Source: Novosphingobium sp. TH158 (GTDB lineage Bacteria; Pseudomonadota; Alphaproteobacteria; Sphingomonadales; Sphingomonadaceae). From it: a DNA stretch of 64,000 bases. The position numbers and the translations under genes were made by a program. The first letter of the stretch is position 1, and every line of letters begins with the position of its first letter. Below the pieces are notes generated by a model. The model ran no database searches. It saw only the letters and a list, made by a program, of their open reading frames with translations, and was not told where the DNA came from. Below, piece after piece: positions 7,616 through 16,772 of this stretch. The DNA lies in assembly GCF_002855555.1 (NCBI RefSeq), contig NZ_PKRT01000002.1:62001-126000 (forward strand), written 5' to 3'.

Positions 7616-9049
7616 ATGAACATGATAGAAAAGACCATCGCGGAATTGGTCCGCGTTTATGAAACCGCCGTCGAAACCCTCCGCTCCGATATCCAGGCAT
7701 TCGCAGCCGACGGCACCCTTCCCCCCGCAGATCGCCGCGAAACCCGCGCCTGGTGCTATCCGGAACTGCGCATCCGTTATTCGGGTGTCGAGAACCGGCC
7801 CGACCTCGCCCGTGCCTTCGGTCGACTCGGTCACAAGGGCACCTTCGCCACGACGGTCACGCGCCCGGCGTTCTTTGCCGATTACCTCACCGAACAGCTC
7901 TCGCTCATCGCCGATGATTACGAGATCGAGGTAGAGGTTGGCCGATCGACGCAGGAAATTCCCTTCCCCTATGTCATCGATGCCAGCTCGGGCCTCGGCA
8001 CGCTGCGCGCGCAGGACATGGCGCGGCATTTCCCGGCAACCGAACTGGCGCTGATCGGCGACGAACTGGCTGACGGCATCGACCTTTCCGGACCCGATGC
8101 CGATATCCCGCTGGCCCTGTTCGACGGGCTTCGCACCGATTTCAGCCTTGCCCGTCTTGCCCACTACACCGGCACGGCCATCGAACACTTCCAGCGGTTC
8201 ATCCTGTTCACCAATTACCACCGCTATGTCGATGAATTCGTTGACTGGGCAGGCAAGCAACTGGGCAAGGGCGATTACGTGGCGCTTTCCGGCGCCGGCG
8301 GGCTGCTGCTCGACCAGCCGACCGACAATGCCCGCGATCGCCTGTCTGACACGGCATGGCGGCGCCACCAGATGCCGGCCTATCACCTGATCGCCAAGGA
8401 CGGGATGGGCATCACTCTCGTCAACATCGGCGTCGGCCCCTCGAACGCCAAGACGATTTGCGATCACCTGGCGGTCCTGCGCCCGGAAGCCTGGCTGATG
8501 ATCGGCCACTGCGGCGGGCTGCGCGATACCCAGCGCATCGGCGACTACGTACTCGCCCATGCCTACCTGCGCGACGATCACGTGCTCGATTGCGTGCTGC
8601 CGCCGGAAATCCCCATCCCCGCCATTGCCGAAGTGCAGGTGGCGCTGGCGCAGGCGGCCGAGACGGTGAGCGGCGATACCGGCGCGAATCTCAAGAAGCG
8701 GATGCGCACCGGCACGGTCGTCACCACCGACGATCGCAACTGGGAGCTGCGCTATACCGACAGCGCATTCCGCTTCAGCCAGAGCCGCGCCATTGCCATC
8801 GACATGGAAAGCGCGACCATTGCCGCGCAGGGCTTTCGCTTCCGCGTGCCCTACGGAACGCTGCTCTGCGTGTCCGACAAGCCGCTGCACGGCGAGATCA
8901 AGCTGCCGGGCCAGGCCAACCGGTTCTACGAGGAAGCCATTGCCGCCCACCTCAAGATCGGCGTGCTGACTTGCGAACTGCTCAAGGCGGAGGGGCCGAG
9001 GCTGCACAGCCGCAAGCTGCGCGCCTTCAACGAACCGCCGTTCCGTTGA
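7616..9049 (+). CDS. amn: AMP nucleosidase
   Basis: A 477-residue cytosolic enzyme that hydrolyses AMP to adenine and ribose 5-phosphate, close to the 484 residues of the Escherichia coli enzyme. The N-terminal regulatory domain includes [14 protein letters not shown] and [15 protein letters not shown]. The C-terminal nucleoside-phosphorylase-like catalytic domain has [20 protein letters not shown], then [20 protein letters not shown] and [15 protein letters not shown]. Two in-frame ATGs (7616, 7622) exist. The first is chosen because it lies exactly 6 bases after a predicted -10, implying leaderless mRNA. In Escherichia coli amn belongs to the phosphate regulon, but I find no good Pho box here. 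Confidence 0.95.
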   Translation: MNMIEKTIAELVRVYETAVETLRSDIQAFAADGTLPPADRRETRAWCYPELRIRYSGVENRPDLARAFGRLGHKGTFATTVTRPAFFADYLTEQLSLIADDYEIEVEVGRSTQEIPFPYVIDASSGLGTLRAQDMARHFPATELALIGDELADGIDLSGPDADIPLALFDGLRTDFSLARLAHYTGTAIEHFQRFILFTNYHRYVDEFVDWAGKQLGKGDYVALSGAGGLLLDQPTDNARDRLSDTAWRRHQMPAYHLIAKDGMGITLVNIGVGPSNAKTICDHLAVLRPEAWLMIGHCGGLRDTQRIGDYVLAHAYLRDDHVLDCVLPPEIPIPAIAEVQVALAQAAETVSGDTGANLKKRMRTGTVVTTDDRNWELRYTDSAFRFSQSRAIAIDMESATIAAQGFRFRVPYGTLLCVSDKPLHGEIKLPGQANRFYEEAIAAHLKIGVLTCELLKAEGPRLHSRKLRAFNEPPFR

Positions 9050-9056
9050 TCCCGCG

Positions 9057-9090
9057 CCCCCGGCGAGACTATCACCGGGGGTTCAGGTTT
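9057..9090 (+). terminator. Terminator after amn
   Basis: A 7-bp GC stem (9057-9063 with 9075-9081), 11-base loop, followed by TTCAGGTTTT. Moderate: the T tract starts a few bases after the stem. It lies between convergent genes. Confidence 0.5.
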
Positions 9091-9095
9091 TCAGC

Positions 9096-10901
9096 TTACC
9101 AGCCGCAGTTCTCGCCCTTGGTTTCCTGCTTCAGGAACTTCGAGAGCGGGGCGAAGTAGTTGAGCATCGACTTGCCGCTCATTTCGCGGGTGCCGGTGAA
9201 GGCCTGCAACGCGTCGGGCCAGGGCTTCGATGCCCCCATGGTCAGCATGGCGTTCAGCTTCTCGCCCACCTGCTTGTTGCCGTAGAACGAGCAGCGATGC
9301 AGCGGCCCCTTCCAGCCGGCCTGCTTGCACGCAGCTTCATAGAACTGGAACTGCAGAATGCGGGCCAGGAAGTAGCGGGTGTAGGGCACGACTGCCGGGA
9401 TATGGTACTTGGCGCCCGCATCGAAGGCATCGGCGCCGCGCTCGCCCGGGGGTACGATGCCCTGGTACTGCAGGCGCATTTCGGTCCATGCCTTGTTGTA
9501 GTCGGCCGGCTTCACCTCGCCCGAGAAGATGCGCCAGCGATAGCGGTCGATCAGCAGGCCGAAGGGCAGGAATGCCACCTTGTCCATCGCCTGGCGTAGC
9601 AGCAGGCCGGTATCCTTGTCGGCGCTGGGCACCTTGGCCGGATCGAGCAGGCCGATCTGCACGAGGTATTCCGGCGTCATCGACAGGGCGACAGTATCGC
9701 CGATCGCCTCGTGGAAGCCGTCGTTCGCGCCCTCCATGTACAGGCGATAGGGCTGGCCGTTGTAGGCGCGCTGGTAGAAGTTGTGGCCCAGCTCATGGTG
9801 GATGGTGACGAAATCGTCGCCGTTGACCTTAGTGCACATCTTGATGCGCAGGTCGTCCTTGTTGTCGAGGTTCCAGGCCGAAGCATGGCAGATCACCTCG
9901 CGATCGCGCGGCTTGGTGATTTGCGAGCGGTCCCAGAAGCTGGCAGGCAGCTGCTGGAGGCCAAGCGAAGTGAAGAATCCTTCGCCAGCCTTGACCATCT
10001 TGACCGGGTCATAGCCCTTTTCCTTGAGCAGCTCGGTGACATCATAGCCAAGATCGCCCGCCCCCTTCGGCGCCACGATATCGTATATGTTGCCCCATTC
10101 CTGCGCCCACATGTTGCCAAGCAGGTCGGCACGGATCGGACCGGTCCGCGACTGGACGGCATCACCGTACTTCTCGTTCAGCTTCTTGCGGGTGTAGCAG
10201 TGGATCTGCTGGTAAAGCGGCTTCACCTCGTTCCACATGCGCTCGGTGGTGGCGGCAAAGGCCTCGGGCGTCATGTCGTAGTTGGAGCGCCACAGCGCGC
10301 CGAGATCGGCGTAGCCCAGTTCCTTCGCACCGGCATTGGCGATCTCCACCATGCGGACGTAGTCGGTCTTCATCGGCTTGCCGACATTGTCATGCCAGGA
10401 AAGCCACATCTCCTTCAGCTCGGCAGGGTTGCGATTGGTGCCCATCGCTTCTTCGATGTCGCTGCCGTTGATCGGCTTGCCGTTCAGCGTACCCTTGCCC
10501 TTGCCGTAAATGCCCGAAAGCTTGGCGGCGAGGCCGGCATATTCGTCCGCCGCGCCGGGGGTGGAGGGCACGGGGTTGACGATCTGGGTGCGGAACATGC
10601 CCAGCAGGCGCTGCGTCTCGGCAGAAAGGCCCGGCACCTTGGCCGCTTCGGCCGCCTTGGCGGCATTGGCCACCTGCAGCTTGGTGAAGTCCGCATTGGC
10701 GCGGGCGGAAAGCGCGGCGCTTTCATCGTTGATGTAGGTCGAATAGACCCAGTCGGCCTGGCTGACCTCCACGATTTCGTCGGCGTAGGCCTTGTCGGCC
10801 GTCTTCACCCAGGCATCGACTTCGGCAGGCGTGGACTGGGCATAGGCGGGAGTAGCGACCAGCGCGGCGGCCATTGCCGCCTGCGACACGAATTTCCTCA
10901 T
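9096..10901 (-). CDS. Secreted M2-family metallopeptidase (peptidyl-dipeptidase A, ACE-like)
   Basis: A 601-residue zinc peptidase homologous to angiotensin-converting enzyme, which removes C-terminal dipeptides. A signal peptide (MRKFVSQAAMAAALVATPAYA) predicts periplasmic location. The zinc site is HELGH at residues 369-373, with a downstream Glu in GFHEAIGD (about residue 397) as third ligand. Further family blocks include GNMWAQEWGNIYD and FYEAACKQAGWKGPLHRCSF. One catalytic domain is present, as in other bacterial M2 enzymes. The ATG at 10901 is preceded by GAGGAT, and a promoter with TTGACC and TAAGCG lies further up. Confidence 0.95.
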   Translation of the reverse strand: MRKFVSQAAMAAALVATPAYAQSTPAEVDAWVKTADKAYADEIVEVSQADWVYSTYINDESAALSARANADFTKLQVANAAKAAEAAKVPGLSAETQRLLGMFRTQIVNPVPSTPGAADEYAGLAAKLSGIYGKGKGTLNGKPINGSDIEEAMGTNRNPAELKEMWLSWHDNVGKPMKTDYVRMVEIANAGAKELGYADLGALWRSNYDMTPEAFAATTERMWNEVKPLYQQIHCYTRKKLNEKYGDAVQSRTGPIRADLLGNMWAQEWGNIYDIVAPKGAGDLGYDVTELLKEKGYDPVKMVKAGEGFFTSLGLQQLPASFWDRSQITKPRDREVICHASAWNLDNKDDLRIKMCTKVNGDDFVTIHHELGHNFYQRAYNGQPYRLYMEGANDGFHEAIGDTVALSMTPEYLVQIGLLDPAKVPSADKDTGLLLRQAMDKVAFLPFGLLIDRYRWRIFSGEVKPADYNKAWTEMRLQYQGIVPPGERGADAFDAGAKYHIPAVVPYTRYFLARILQFQFYEAACKQAGWKGPLHRCSFYGNKQVGEKLNAMLTMGASKPWPDALQAFTGTREMSGKSMLNYFAPLSKFLKQETKGENCGW

Positions 10902-10953
10902 GGCAGATCCTCAAGCAGACTCAGGTGGTTTCAGCCGAAACGGCTTACTCCCT

Positions 10954-10981
10954 CGCTTAGGCCGCCATGGCGCGAGGTCAA
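10954..10981 (-). promoter_or_regulatory. Predicted promoter of the M2 peptidase gene
   Basis: On the minus strand: TTGACC (10981-10976), 16 bases, TAAGCG (10959-10954). The leader to the ATG at 10901 would be about 45 bases. Confidence 0.45.
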
Positions 10982-11024
10982 GGGTGGTTCGTCGATCCCG
11001 GTGCGCCGGCCGCCGAGTCCTTGC

Positions 11025-11780
11025 CTATTGAGCGAGGAACCGCGCGATCTCCTCGCCAAGTTCGCGGCGGGAAACGCAGCTCATGTGCGTGCCGGGTATC
11101 TCGACGTGGCGTCCCTGCGGCAGGGCCTCCGCAAGCGCGCTGGGCGATCCGTTATCGCGATCCTGCGCACCGCAGACGACCAGCGTCGGCATGGTCACGG
11201 CGGCAAAGTCGCTGATCCCGGTTCCCTCGATCGATTCCAGCAGCAGCCGGGCCGCCACCGGGTCGATCTTCATGGTCTTCATGAAGCTTTGCGCGAAATA
11301 GGCCGGGTCTTCGCGCGGGATGGAACCGAACCGGTCGATCACGTCGAGAAAGAAGGCCGAGCGTCCGCCCCATTTGACCAGCCCCTCAAGGCCCATGCCG
11401 CCAAGCACCAGCCGGCGCGGGGAAAGCCCTGCCAGCACGCCCTTCAACGAGGTGCGTGCGCCAAGCGAAAACCCGCCAAGGTCATAGTCGGACAGGCCGA
11501 GCGTGCGGACCAGGGCCTGCAGATCGCCAACCAGCACGTCATGCGGATAGTCCGCGGGATCATGGGGGGCAGCGCTGGCCCCATGGGCCCTGAGATCGGG
11601 CATGATCACCTCGAACCCGGCCTCGGCGATACGGTCGGCGTGGCCGAACTTGATCCAGTTGACTTCCGCGCTGGAAAACAGCCCGTGCAGCAGCACCAGC
11701 GGACGCCCCTCACCCATGCGGTGAATGGCCAGGCGGGTACCGCCGATACCTTCAATGAAATCGGTCTTCACTTCGCTCAC
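11025..11780 (-). CDS. Alpha/beta-fold hydrolase
   Basis: A 251-residue serine hydrolase of unknown substrate. It shows the oxyanion-hole strand PLVLLHGLFSS, the nucleophile elbow GGFSLGART (Ser), an acidic position in VVCGAQDRDNG and the catalytic His in IPGTHMSCV. No signal peptide is seen. I place the start at GTG 11780, giving MSEVKTDFIEG, because GGAG lies about 9 bases upstream. Upstream in-frame ATGs would add a basic, poorly conserved stretch and overlap the divergent gene at 11896. Confidence 0.85.
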   Translation of the reverse strand: MSEVKTDFIEGIGGTRLAIHRMGEGRPLVLLHGLFSSAEVNWIKFGHADRIAEAGFEVIMPDLRAHGASAAPHDPADYPHDVLVGDLQALVRTLGLSDYDLGGFSLGARTSLKGVLAGLSPRRLVLGGMGLEGLVKWGGRSAFFLDVIDRFGSIPREDPAYFAQSFMKTMKIDPVAARLLLESIEGTGISDFAAVTMPTLVVCGAQDRDNGSPSALAEALPQGRHVEIPGTHMSCVSRRELGEEIARFLAQ

Positions 11781-11895
11781 TTCGGCATCTCCAGTCGCGC
11801 ACCTTCCTTGCCGGTTAGCACGCCTCGGACCATTTGCCATTGCGTGACGCCTGCAAAAAATGCCAGCAAGGCCGCCGGGCAAGGGGAGGCGCTTC

Positions 11896-12552
11896 ATGCA
11901 CATCGAAGGCGATTACGCGACAGACGGCTTTGCCACGATCCGTGACCTGATCCCGCGAGAGGTGGCGACCTACCTCTACAAGCAGATCCAGATCGACCTG
12001 GCAGCAGCAGGCCGCTCGTTCCAGGACTTCGCCGTGACGCAGGCGCTCTCGCGGCACGAAACGGTCGACATATCCGGCCACTTCTATCGCCCGCTGACAA
12101 CCTTCCTCTGGGGCCTGACGCCGATTGTCAGCCATGTGACGGGCAAGGACCTGCTGCCGAGCTATGACTTCTTCCGCATCTACCTGCAGGACGACGTGTG
12201 CCGCGTCCATGCCGACCGCCCTTCGAGCGAGCACAGCATTTCACTCACCCTGGCCTACAGCGATGGCAAGCCCTGGCCGCTAGAAGTGGGCTCCCGCCAC
12301 GTTACCGAGGTCACGCCCTGCGAGGATACGTGGGGTGACGAGCCATACACTTCGGTCGAGATGCAGCCCGGCGACGGCGTGCTTTACCGCGGCATCGACC
12401 GCCGCCACGCCCGCGTCCAGCCCAATCCCAACCGGTGGTCAGCACACCTGTTCCTGTTCTGGGTCGAACGCGACGGCCCCTATGCCCGCCACGCCTTCGA
12501 TGCGGAGCGGCTGAAGTCGGAGCATGAGCGGGTGGCGCAGATGGCTACCTGA
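11896..12552 (+). CDS. 2-oxoglutarate/Fe(II)-dioxygenase-like protein, unknown substrate
   Basis: A 218-residue protein resembling the double-stranded beta-helix oxygenases. A candidate metal triad is visible: His105-x-Asp107 (VHADRPSSEHS) and distal His171 (RRHARVQP). Arg173 or the Arg of NPNRW could bind the 2-oxoglutarate carboxylate. Order and spacing (about 65 residues) suit the family, but I cannot name a subfamily. It opens MHIEGDYATDGFATIRDLIP, like phytanoyl-CoA-dioxygenase-type proteins. The start is fixed by AAGGGGAGG just upstream. It is divergent from the hydrolase at 11780. Confidence 0.7.
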   Translation: MHIEGDYATDGFATIRDLIPREVATYLYKQIQIDLAAAGRSFQDFAVTQALSRHETVDISGHFYRPLTTFLWGLTPIVSHVTGKDLLPSYDFFRIYLQDDVCRVHADRPSSEHSISLTLAYSDGKPWPLEVGSRHVTEVTPCEDTWGDEPYTSVEMQPGDGVLYRGIDRRHARVQPNPNRWSAHLFLFWVERDGPYARHAFDAERLKSEHERVAQMAT

Positions 12553-12603
12553 ATAAAGCCATTGCCTGTTTCAGGCAGGGCCAACACCGATCGCGCGCCT
12601 GCC

Positions 12604-13629
12604 TTACCCCTTCTTCAGGTGCCGCCGTCCCAGCAGTTCCGCGATCTGCACGGCGTTGAGCGCGGCGCCCTTACGCAGGTTGTCGGAAACGCACCACAGC
12701 GAGAGGCCGCTGTCGACCGTCGGATCCTCGCGCACGCGGGAGACGAAGGTGGCATAGTCGCCCACGCACTCCACGGGGGTGACGTATCCACCATCCTCGC
12801 GCTTGTCGACGAGCATCACGCCGGGGGCCTCGCGCAGCAGGTTCTGGGCCTGCTTGGCGGAGATTTCCTCCTCGAATTCCACGTTCAGCGCCTCGGAATG
12901 GCCAACGAAGACCGGCACGCGCACGCAGGTGGCGGTGACCTTGATCTTCGGGTCGAGGATCTTCTTGGTCTCGGCCACCATCTTCCATTCTTCCTTGGTC
13001 GAACCGTCGTCCAGGAAGCTGTCGATGTGCGGGATCACGTTGAAGGCAATCTGCTTGGTGAACTTCTTCGGTTCGGCAGAATCGCCGACGAAGATGTTGC
13101 GGCTTTGCTCGAACAGCTCGTCCATGCCTTCCTTGCCCGCGCCGGAGACCGACTGGTACGTGGCGACGACGACGCGCTTGATCTTCGCCGCATCGTGCAG
13201 CGGCTTGAGCGCCACGACCATCTGCGCGGTCGAGCAGTTAGGGTTGGCGATGATGTTCTTCACCTTGTACCCGTCAACCGCATCGGGGTTCACCTCGGGC
13301 ACGACGAGCGGCACGTCCGGGTCCATGCGGTAAAGCGACGAGTTGTCGATCACCACGCAGCCGGCGGCAGCGGCCTTGGGTGCAAAGGTCTTGGTTGCTT
13401 CCGATCCGACGGCGAACAGGGCCATGTCCCAGCCGGTGAAATCGAAATGCTCGAGGTTCCTGACCTTGAGCATCCGTCCGGTCTCACCGAATTCGATCTC
13501 GTCACCGGTCGACCGGGCAGAGGCGACCGCGGCCACCTCGTCACAGGGGAACTCACGCTCGGCAAGGATATTGAGCATCTCGCGCCCGACATTGCCTGTC
13601 GCGCCGACGACTACCACGCGGTATCCCAT
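12604..13629 (-). CDS. asd: Aspartate-semialdehyde dehydrogenase
   Basis: A 341-residue enzyme reducing aspartyl phosphate to aspartate semialdehyde for lysine, threonine, methionine and diaminopimelate synthesis. The NADP-binding start is MGYRVVVVGATGNVGREML. The catalytic Cys132 sits in NPNCSTAQ, and the substrate or base residues in TYQSVSGAGKEG and VPVFVGHSEALN. ATGs occur at 13635 and 13629. I choose 13629 because AAAGG is then about 8 bases upstream, whereas it abuts the first ATG. It is monocistronic, convergent with the dioxygenase-like gene. Confidence 0.95.
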   Translation of the reverse strand: MGYRVVVVGATGNVGREMLNILAEREFPCDEVAAVASARSTGDEIEFGETGRMLKVRNLEHFDFTGWDMALFAVGSEATKTFAPKAAAAGCVVIDNSSLYRMDPDVPLVVPEVNPDAVDGYKVKNIIANPNCSTAQMVVALKPLHDAAKIKRVVVATYQSVSGAGKEGMDELFEQSRNIFVGDSAEPKKFTKQIAFNVIPHIDSFLDDGSTKEEWKMVAETKKILDPKIKVTATCVRVPVFVGHSEALNVEFEEEISAKQAQNLLREAPGVMLVDKREDGGYVTPVECVGDYATFVSRVREDPTVDSGLSLWCVSDNLRKGAALNAVQIAELLGRRHLKKG

Positions 13630-13682
13630 GTCCATGCCTTTCGGAAAATTGATGTCTTCGCCGCGCCTCTAGAACAGCGCGG

Positions 13683-14294
13683 TCACACCTTCCAGCGGAA
13701 ACGCCCGATCATCCGCCCGGCAGAGGCCAGCTCCTCTTCCTGCGTGCCCTGCCCCATATTGTGAATCACCAAGGGCTGGCCATGCGGCGAGAGGCGATCA
13801 GAGACCACGCCGGTGTGGGGCAGCCTGCCGCCAACGAGCGAGGAAAAGACATCGCCCGGCTGCCAGTCCGCAAGCGGCTGGCGCGCGCCGGCGCGGTCCC
13901 AGAAGCGTTCGAGATTGGGCACGCGGCGGTGATCGATGCTGCGATCCGGCCGGTTGAGCCCCCAGCGGCGCGGATAGGCGGAAAAGGCGCTGGCCATGTC
14001 CCGGTGGACCTCTGCCTGCAGGTCTATGCCCAGGGCATCGCGATAGGCGCGGATGACGACATCAGTGCACACGCCCTTGATCCGCGGCACATCGCCACCG
14101 GGATAGGCAAGCACGGTGTAGGCAGGATCGTAGGTCAGCGTCACGCCGATCTGGCGCCGAGCCGCCTCGATCAGGGCGCGTGCACGCGGGCTGGCAGCGC
14201 GAGGCTCGGCGCGGACGGAGTCAGGGGTGCAGGCCGCAAGGCCGAAGGCAAGCCCGCCGGCAAGCACCTGGCGGCGATCGACTGGCTTGGGCAT
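13683..14294 (-). CDS. DUF1287 family exported protein, probable lipoprotein
   Basis: A 203-residue protein of the DUF1287 family. The N-terminus MPKPVDRRQVLAGGLAFGLAAC combines a twin-arginine-like pair with a lipobox (GLAAC), so it is probably Tat-exported and lipid-anchored (inference). Core motifs include YPGGDVPRIKGVCTDVVIRAYRD with a candidate nucleophile Cys, and HTGVVSDR, HNMGQGTQEE with conserved His residues. That resembles an NlpC/P60-like Cys-His arrangement, but no activity is established. A strong GAGGAGGAG ribosome site precedes the ATG. Confidence 0.85.
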   Translation of the reverse strand: MPKPVDRRQVLAGGLAFGLAACTPDSVRAEPRAASPRARALIEAARRQIGVTLTYDPAYTVLAYPGGDVPRIKGVCTDVVIRAYRDALGIDLQAEVHRDMASAFSAYPRRWGLNRPDRSIDHRRVPNLERFWDRAGARQPLADWQPGDVFSSLVGGRLPHTGVVSDRLSPHGQPLVIHNMGQGTQEEELASAGRMIGRFRWKV

Positions 14295-14357
14295 GGCTCC
14301 TCCTCGCTCCGCGAGGGTCCTCGTCCATCATGCCTGAACGGCGGCTGTCCGTGCAAG

Positions 14358-14391
14358 CAAAAGGGGCCCCGACCGCAGTCGGAGCCCCTTT
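14358..14391 (-). terminator. Terminator of trmD-rplS
   Basis: A 13-bp stem with one mismatch (14360-14373 with 14378-14391), 4-base loop, and TTTT on the minus strand at 14362-14359. It lies 26 bases after the rplS stop. Confidence 0.85.
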
Positions 14392-14416
14392 GATTTCCGC
14401 CGCATGGGCGAGAGCC

Positions 14417-14785
14417 TTAGCCCTCGTTGCGGACGTCGCGGCGCTCGGCGATACGGGCGCGCTTGCCGGTGCGGCCGCGCAGGTAGTAAAGCTTGGCGCG
14501 ACGCACCACGCCCTTGCGGACGACGGTGATGCTGTCGATGTTCGGCGAGTAGAGCGGGAATACGCGCTCAACGCCTTCACCGAAGCTCATCTTGCGGACG
14601 GTGAAGTTCGAACCGATGCCCTTGTTGGCACGGGCGATGCAAACGCCTTCGTAGTTCTGAACGCGGGTGCGTTCACCTTCGATGACCTTCACGCCGACGC
14701 GCACGGTGTCACCCGGGCGGAATTCGGGAATATCCTTGGCGGCCTTGGCGATTTCCTCGGCCTCGATCTGCTGGATCAGGTTCAC
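14417..14785 (-). CDS. rplS: 50S ribosomal protein bL19
   Basis: A 122-residue L19, located at the interface between the subunits. It starts [28 protein letters not shown] and carries the core [20 protein letters not shown] and [20 protein letters not shown]. The basic [16 protein letters not shown] closes the conserved part. It follows trmD after 6 bases, so it is co-transcribed and probably translationally coupled. Confidence 0.97.
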   Translation of the reverse strand: MNLIQQIEAEEIAKAAKDIPEFRPGDTVRVGVKVIEGERTRVQNYEGVCIARANKGIGSNFTVRKMSFGEGVERVFPLYSPNIDSITVVRKGVVRRAKLYYLRGRTGKRARIAERRDVRNEG

Positions 14786-14791
14786 TGGTCC

Positions 14792-15529
14792 TCAGTCCTT
14801 CTTTTCGCGCCGCGCGCCAGAGGCAGGCTGGACCCGAGCGTCCTCATGACGCTCCCAAAGGTCCGGTCTGCGTGACCGTGTATCGATCTCGGACTGGAGT
14901 TTCCGCCAGGCCGCGATCTTCGCATGATCCCCCGATCGCAGCACTTCAGGGATCGTGCGCCCTTCCCACTCAGCGGGTCGGGTATAGTGCGGGTATTCGA
15001 GGAGGCCGTTCTCGAACGACTCCTCGGTCCCGCTCGAAGCCGCGCCCATTACGCCGGGAAGCAGCCGAATGCAAGCGTCTAACAGCATGATCGCCGCCGG
15101 TTCGCCGCCCGAAAGCACGATGTCGCCAACGGATACTTCTTCTACCTGCCGGCCTTCAAAGATCCGCTCATCGAATCCCTCGAACCGCCCGCACAGAACG
15201 ATCACTCCGGGACCGGCCGCAAGCTCGCGCACGCGGGCCTGGCTGAGCGGCTTTCCGCGCGGCGTCATGGCGATTACCGGCGCATCCGGATTGAGCGTCC
15301 GGGCATGGTCGATGGCAGCGCCGAGGACGTCCACGCGCAGCACCATTCCGGCCCCGCCCCCCGCAGGCGTGTCGTCAACCGTCTTGTGCTTGTCGATCGC
15401 AAAGTCGCGGATCTGCACTGTCTGAAGCGCCCATTTCCCCTCCTCGCGCGCGCGACCGGCAAGGCTGAGGCTAAGCGGCCCGGGGAACATCTCGGGATAG
15501 AGGGTCAGGACGGTGGCGGCGAAAGTCAT
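14792..15529 (-). CDS. trmD: tRNA (guanine37-N1)-methyltransferase
   Basis: A 245-residue SPOUT methyltransferase that methylates G37 of tRNAs reading codons of the CNN type, preventing frameshifts. The start [19 protein letters not shown] matches the family. The trefoil-knot S-adenosylmethionine site includes [28 protein letters not shown] and [14 protein letters not shown]. The catalytic Asp is in the linker [17 protein letters not shown]. It lies apart from rimM because a plus-strand gene intervenes, so it should have its own promoter in 15530-15609. AAAGG lies about 12 bases upstream. Confidence 0.96.
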   Translation of the reverse strand: MTFAATVLTLYPEMFPGPLSLSLAGRAREEGKWALQTVQIRDFAIDKHKTVDDTPAGGGAGMVLRVDVLGAAIDHARTLNPDAPVIAMTPRGKPLSQARVRELAAGPGVIVLCGRFEGFDERIFEGRQVEEVSVGDIVLSGGEPAAIMLLDACIRLLPGVMGAASSGTEESFENGLLEYPHYTRPAEWEGRTIPEVLRSGDHAKIAAWRKLQSEIDTRSRRPDLWERHEDARVQPASGARREKKD

Positions 15530-15574
15530 GGAACGTGCCTTTCGTCCAAATCGCGGGCCGGTGCAAATGCTCAC

Positions 15575-15603
15575 TTGCCCGCGCCATCCCTGCAGGCAAT
15601 GGT
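15575..15603 (+). promoter_or_regulatory. Predicted leaderless promoter of the amidase-like gene
   Basis: TTGCCC (15575-15580), 17 bases, AATGGT (15598-15603), 6 bases, ATG at 15610. It shares the geometry of amn, rluB and uvrD. Confidence 0.4.
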
Positions 15604-15609
15604 ATGGCC

Positions 15610-16458
15610 ATGCGCAAGTCCCTGGTTTTGACGCTCGCCCTTGTCATTGCTCCCGTCCCGGCCCTTGCCGAGGAGATCGGCGAGTGCCGGTTCGATCGCG
15701 ACAGGCTGGCCTTTGCCGGGACCCCGCTGGAGCAGGCCACCTGCCTGCTGCGCAAGATCGAGCTGTTTGCCGAGCGCAAGCCGCAACCGCTTCCCAAGGT
15801 GATCGCGGGGCTGATGCGCGATGGCGGCGCTCCCACCGCCGCACAGAAAGCAGCGGCCCTGGCCGCCTTTCCCGAGCCTTACCGCTCCTATGCAACCGAG
15901 CATGCCGATGCGCCGGTTTCGCAGACCGAGGAAGGGCATCCGCTGCAATATTTCGTGATTCACGACACCTCGACGCCGTTCTACGAATATGCGCCGTTCC
16001 CCCGGAATCTGAACAACGATCCGCAAGTGAATGCCTTCCAGCCTTACATGGACGGCACCTTCGCGCGCGAACCGGTTGCCCATATCTTCCTCAACCGCGT
16101 CGGGCAGATCTGGGCGGGGCACGAATTCCGCGAAGGCTGGCGGGCAACCAAGCTGGAAAGCCGCGTCGTCGGGCCACGGGCGCGCGGGCGTTTCGTCCAT
16201 ATCGAGACCGTGCAGCCGCGCCGGTTTGTCGGCGATGCCACCACCCGCGCACGCACCGAAGGTCCGAAGCCGGGCTTCACCAAGGCGCAATACCGGATGC
16301 TGGCGGCGCTTTACGTCTATGTCAGCGCACGCGCGGGCAAGTGGCTGATCCCGGCGCAGCACAACACAGTTGACGCTGGCATTCCCGACGCCCACGACGA
16401 CCCTCAGAACTTCGACCTGAAGGCCTTCGGCAAGGAGCTTGAAAGGCTGCTGCGTTAA
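15610..16458 (+). CDS. N-acetylmuramoyl-L-alanine amidase-like (amidase_2) secreted protein
   Basis: A 282-residue protein with signal peptide [20 protein letters not shown], so periplasmic. The amidase_2 zinc positions are visible: His in [10 protein letters not shown], His in [15 protein letters not shown] and Asp in [12 protein letters not shown]. The family cuts the MurNAc-L-Ala bond in peptidoglycan; activity here is inferred. An ATG at 15604 is also possible. 15610 gives a cleaner signal peptide and sits 6 bases after a predicted -10. It lies on the opposite strand between rimM's neighbour and trmD, splitting a normally contiguous operon. Its stop overlaps the convergent gene's stop in TTAA. 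Confidence 0.75.
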   Translation: MRKSLVLTLALVIAPVPALAEEIGECRFDRDRLAFAGTPLEQATCLLRKIELFAERKPQPLPKVIAGLMRDGGAPTAAQKAAALAAFPEPYRSYATEHADAPVSQTEEGHPLQYFVIHDTSTPFYEYAPFPRNLNNDPQVNAFQPYMDGTFAREPVAHIFLNRVGQIWAGHEFREGWRATKLESRVVGPRARGRFVHIETVQPRRFVGDATTRARTEGPKPGFTKAQYRMLAALYVYVSARAGKWLIPAQHNTVDAGIPDAHDDPQNFDLKAFGKELERLLR

Positions 16459-16745
16459 CGTCCGCGGCTGGCGGCAAGCCCGACCGGAAGGCAGACGCAC
16501 AGTGCGATCACCACGGCAGCCATCAGCGTTGCGGCAATTGCGATCGGCACCGGGTTATCGATATTGCCGGCGCGGCCCACGGTTATGGCGAAAGGCAGCA
16601 GCGGCAGCAGGGCGCCCAGCGGCACCGCGATGACCAGGGCCTGTCGGCGCTGCATCGCTTCCGAGCGCAAGAGCAGCCTGGTCAATATCCAGGTAAGCAG
16701 CGCAGGCAGCAGGAACAGGCAGGCGAGCATCAGCAGCGAGGACAT
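16455..16745 (-). CDS. Small three-helix membrane protein, unknown
   Basis: A 96-residue protein with three hydrophobic segments: LLMLACLFLLPALLTWILT, LVIAVPLGALLPLLPFAI and IAIAATLMAAVVIALCVCL. There are basic loops (RRQ, RGR) and no known domain. It follows rimM after 27 bases on the same strand, so it is probably the last gene of ffh-rpsP-rimM. Another start at residue 6 is possible. Its stop codon shares TTAA with the convergent amidase-like gene. Confidence 0.7.
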   Translation of the reverse strand: MSSLLMLACLFLLPALLTWILTRLLLRSEAMQRRQALVIAVPLGALLPLLPFAITVGRAGNIDNPVPIAIAATLMAAVVIALCVCLPVGLAASRGR

Positions 16746-16772
16746 GGCCTGACCTTTCGAATCGGCAAACCG

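Noticed and set aside
9711..11945. A 744-codon plus-strand frame across the M2 peptidase and hydrolase genes
   Set aside because: Shadow frame: no motif, no ribosome site, and both minus-strand proteins are clear family members.
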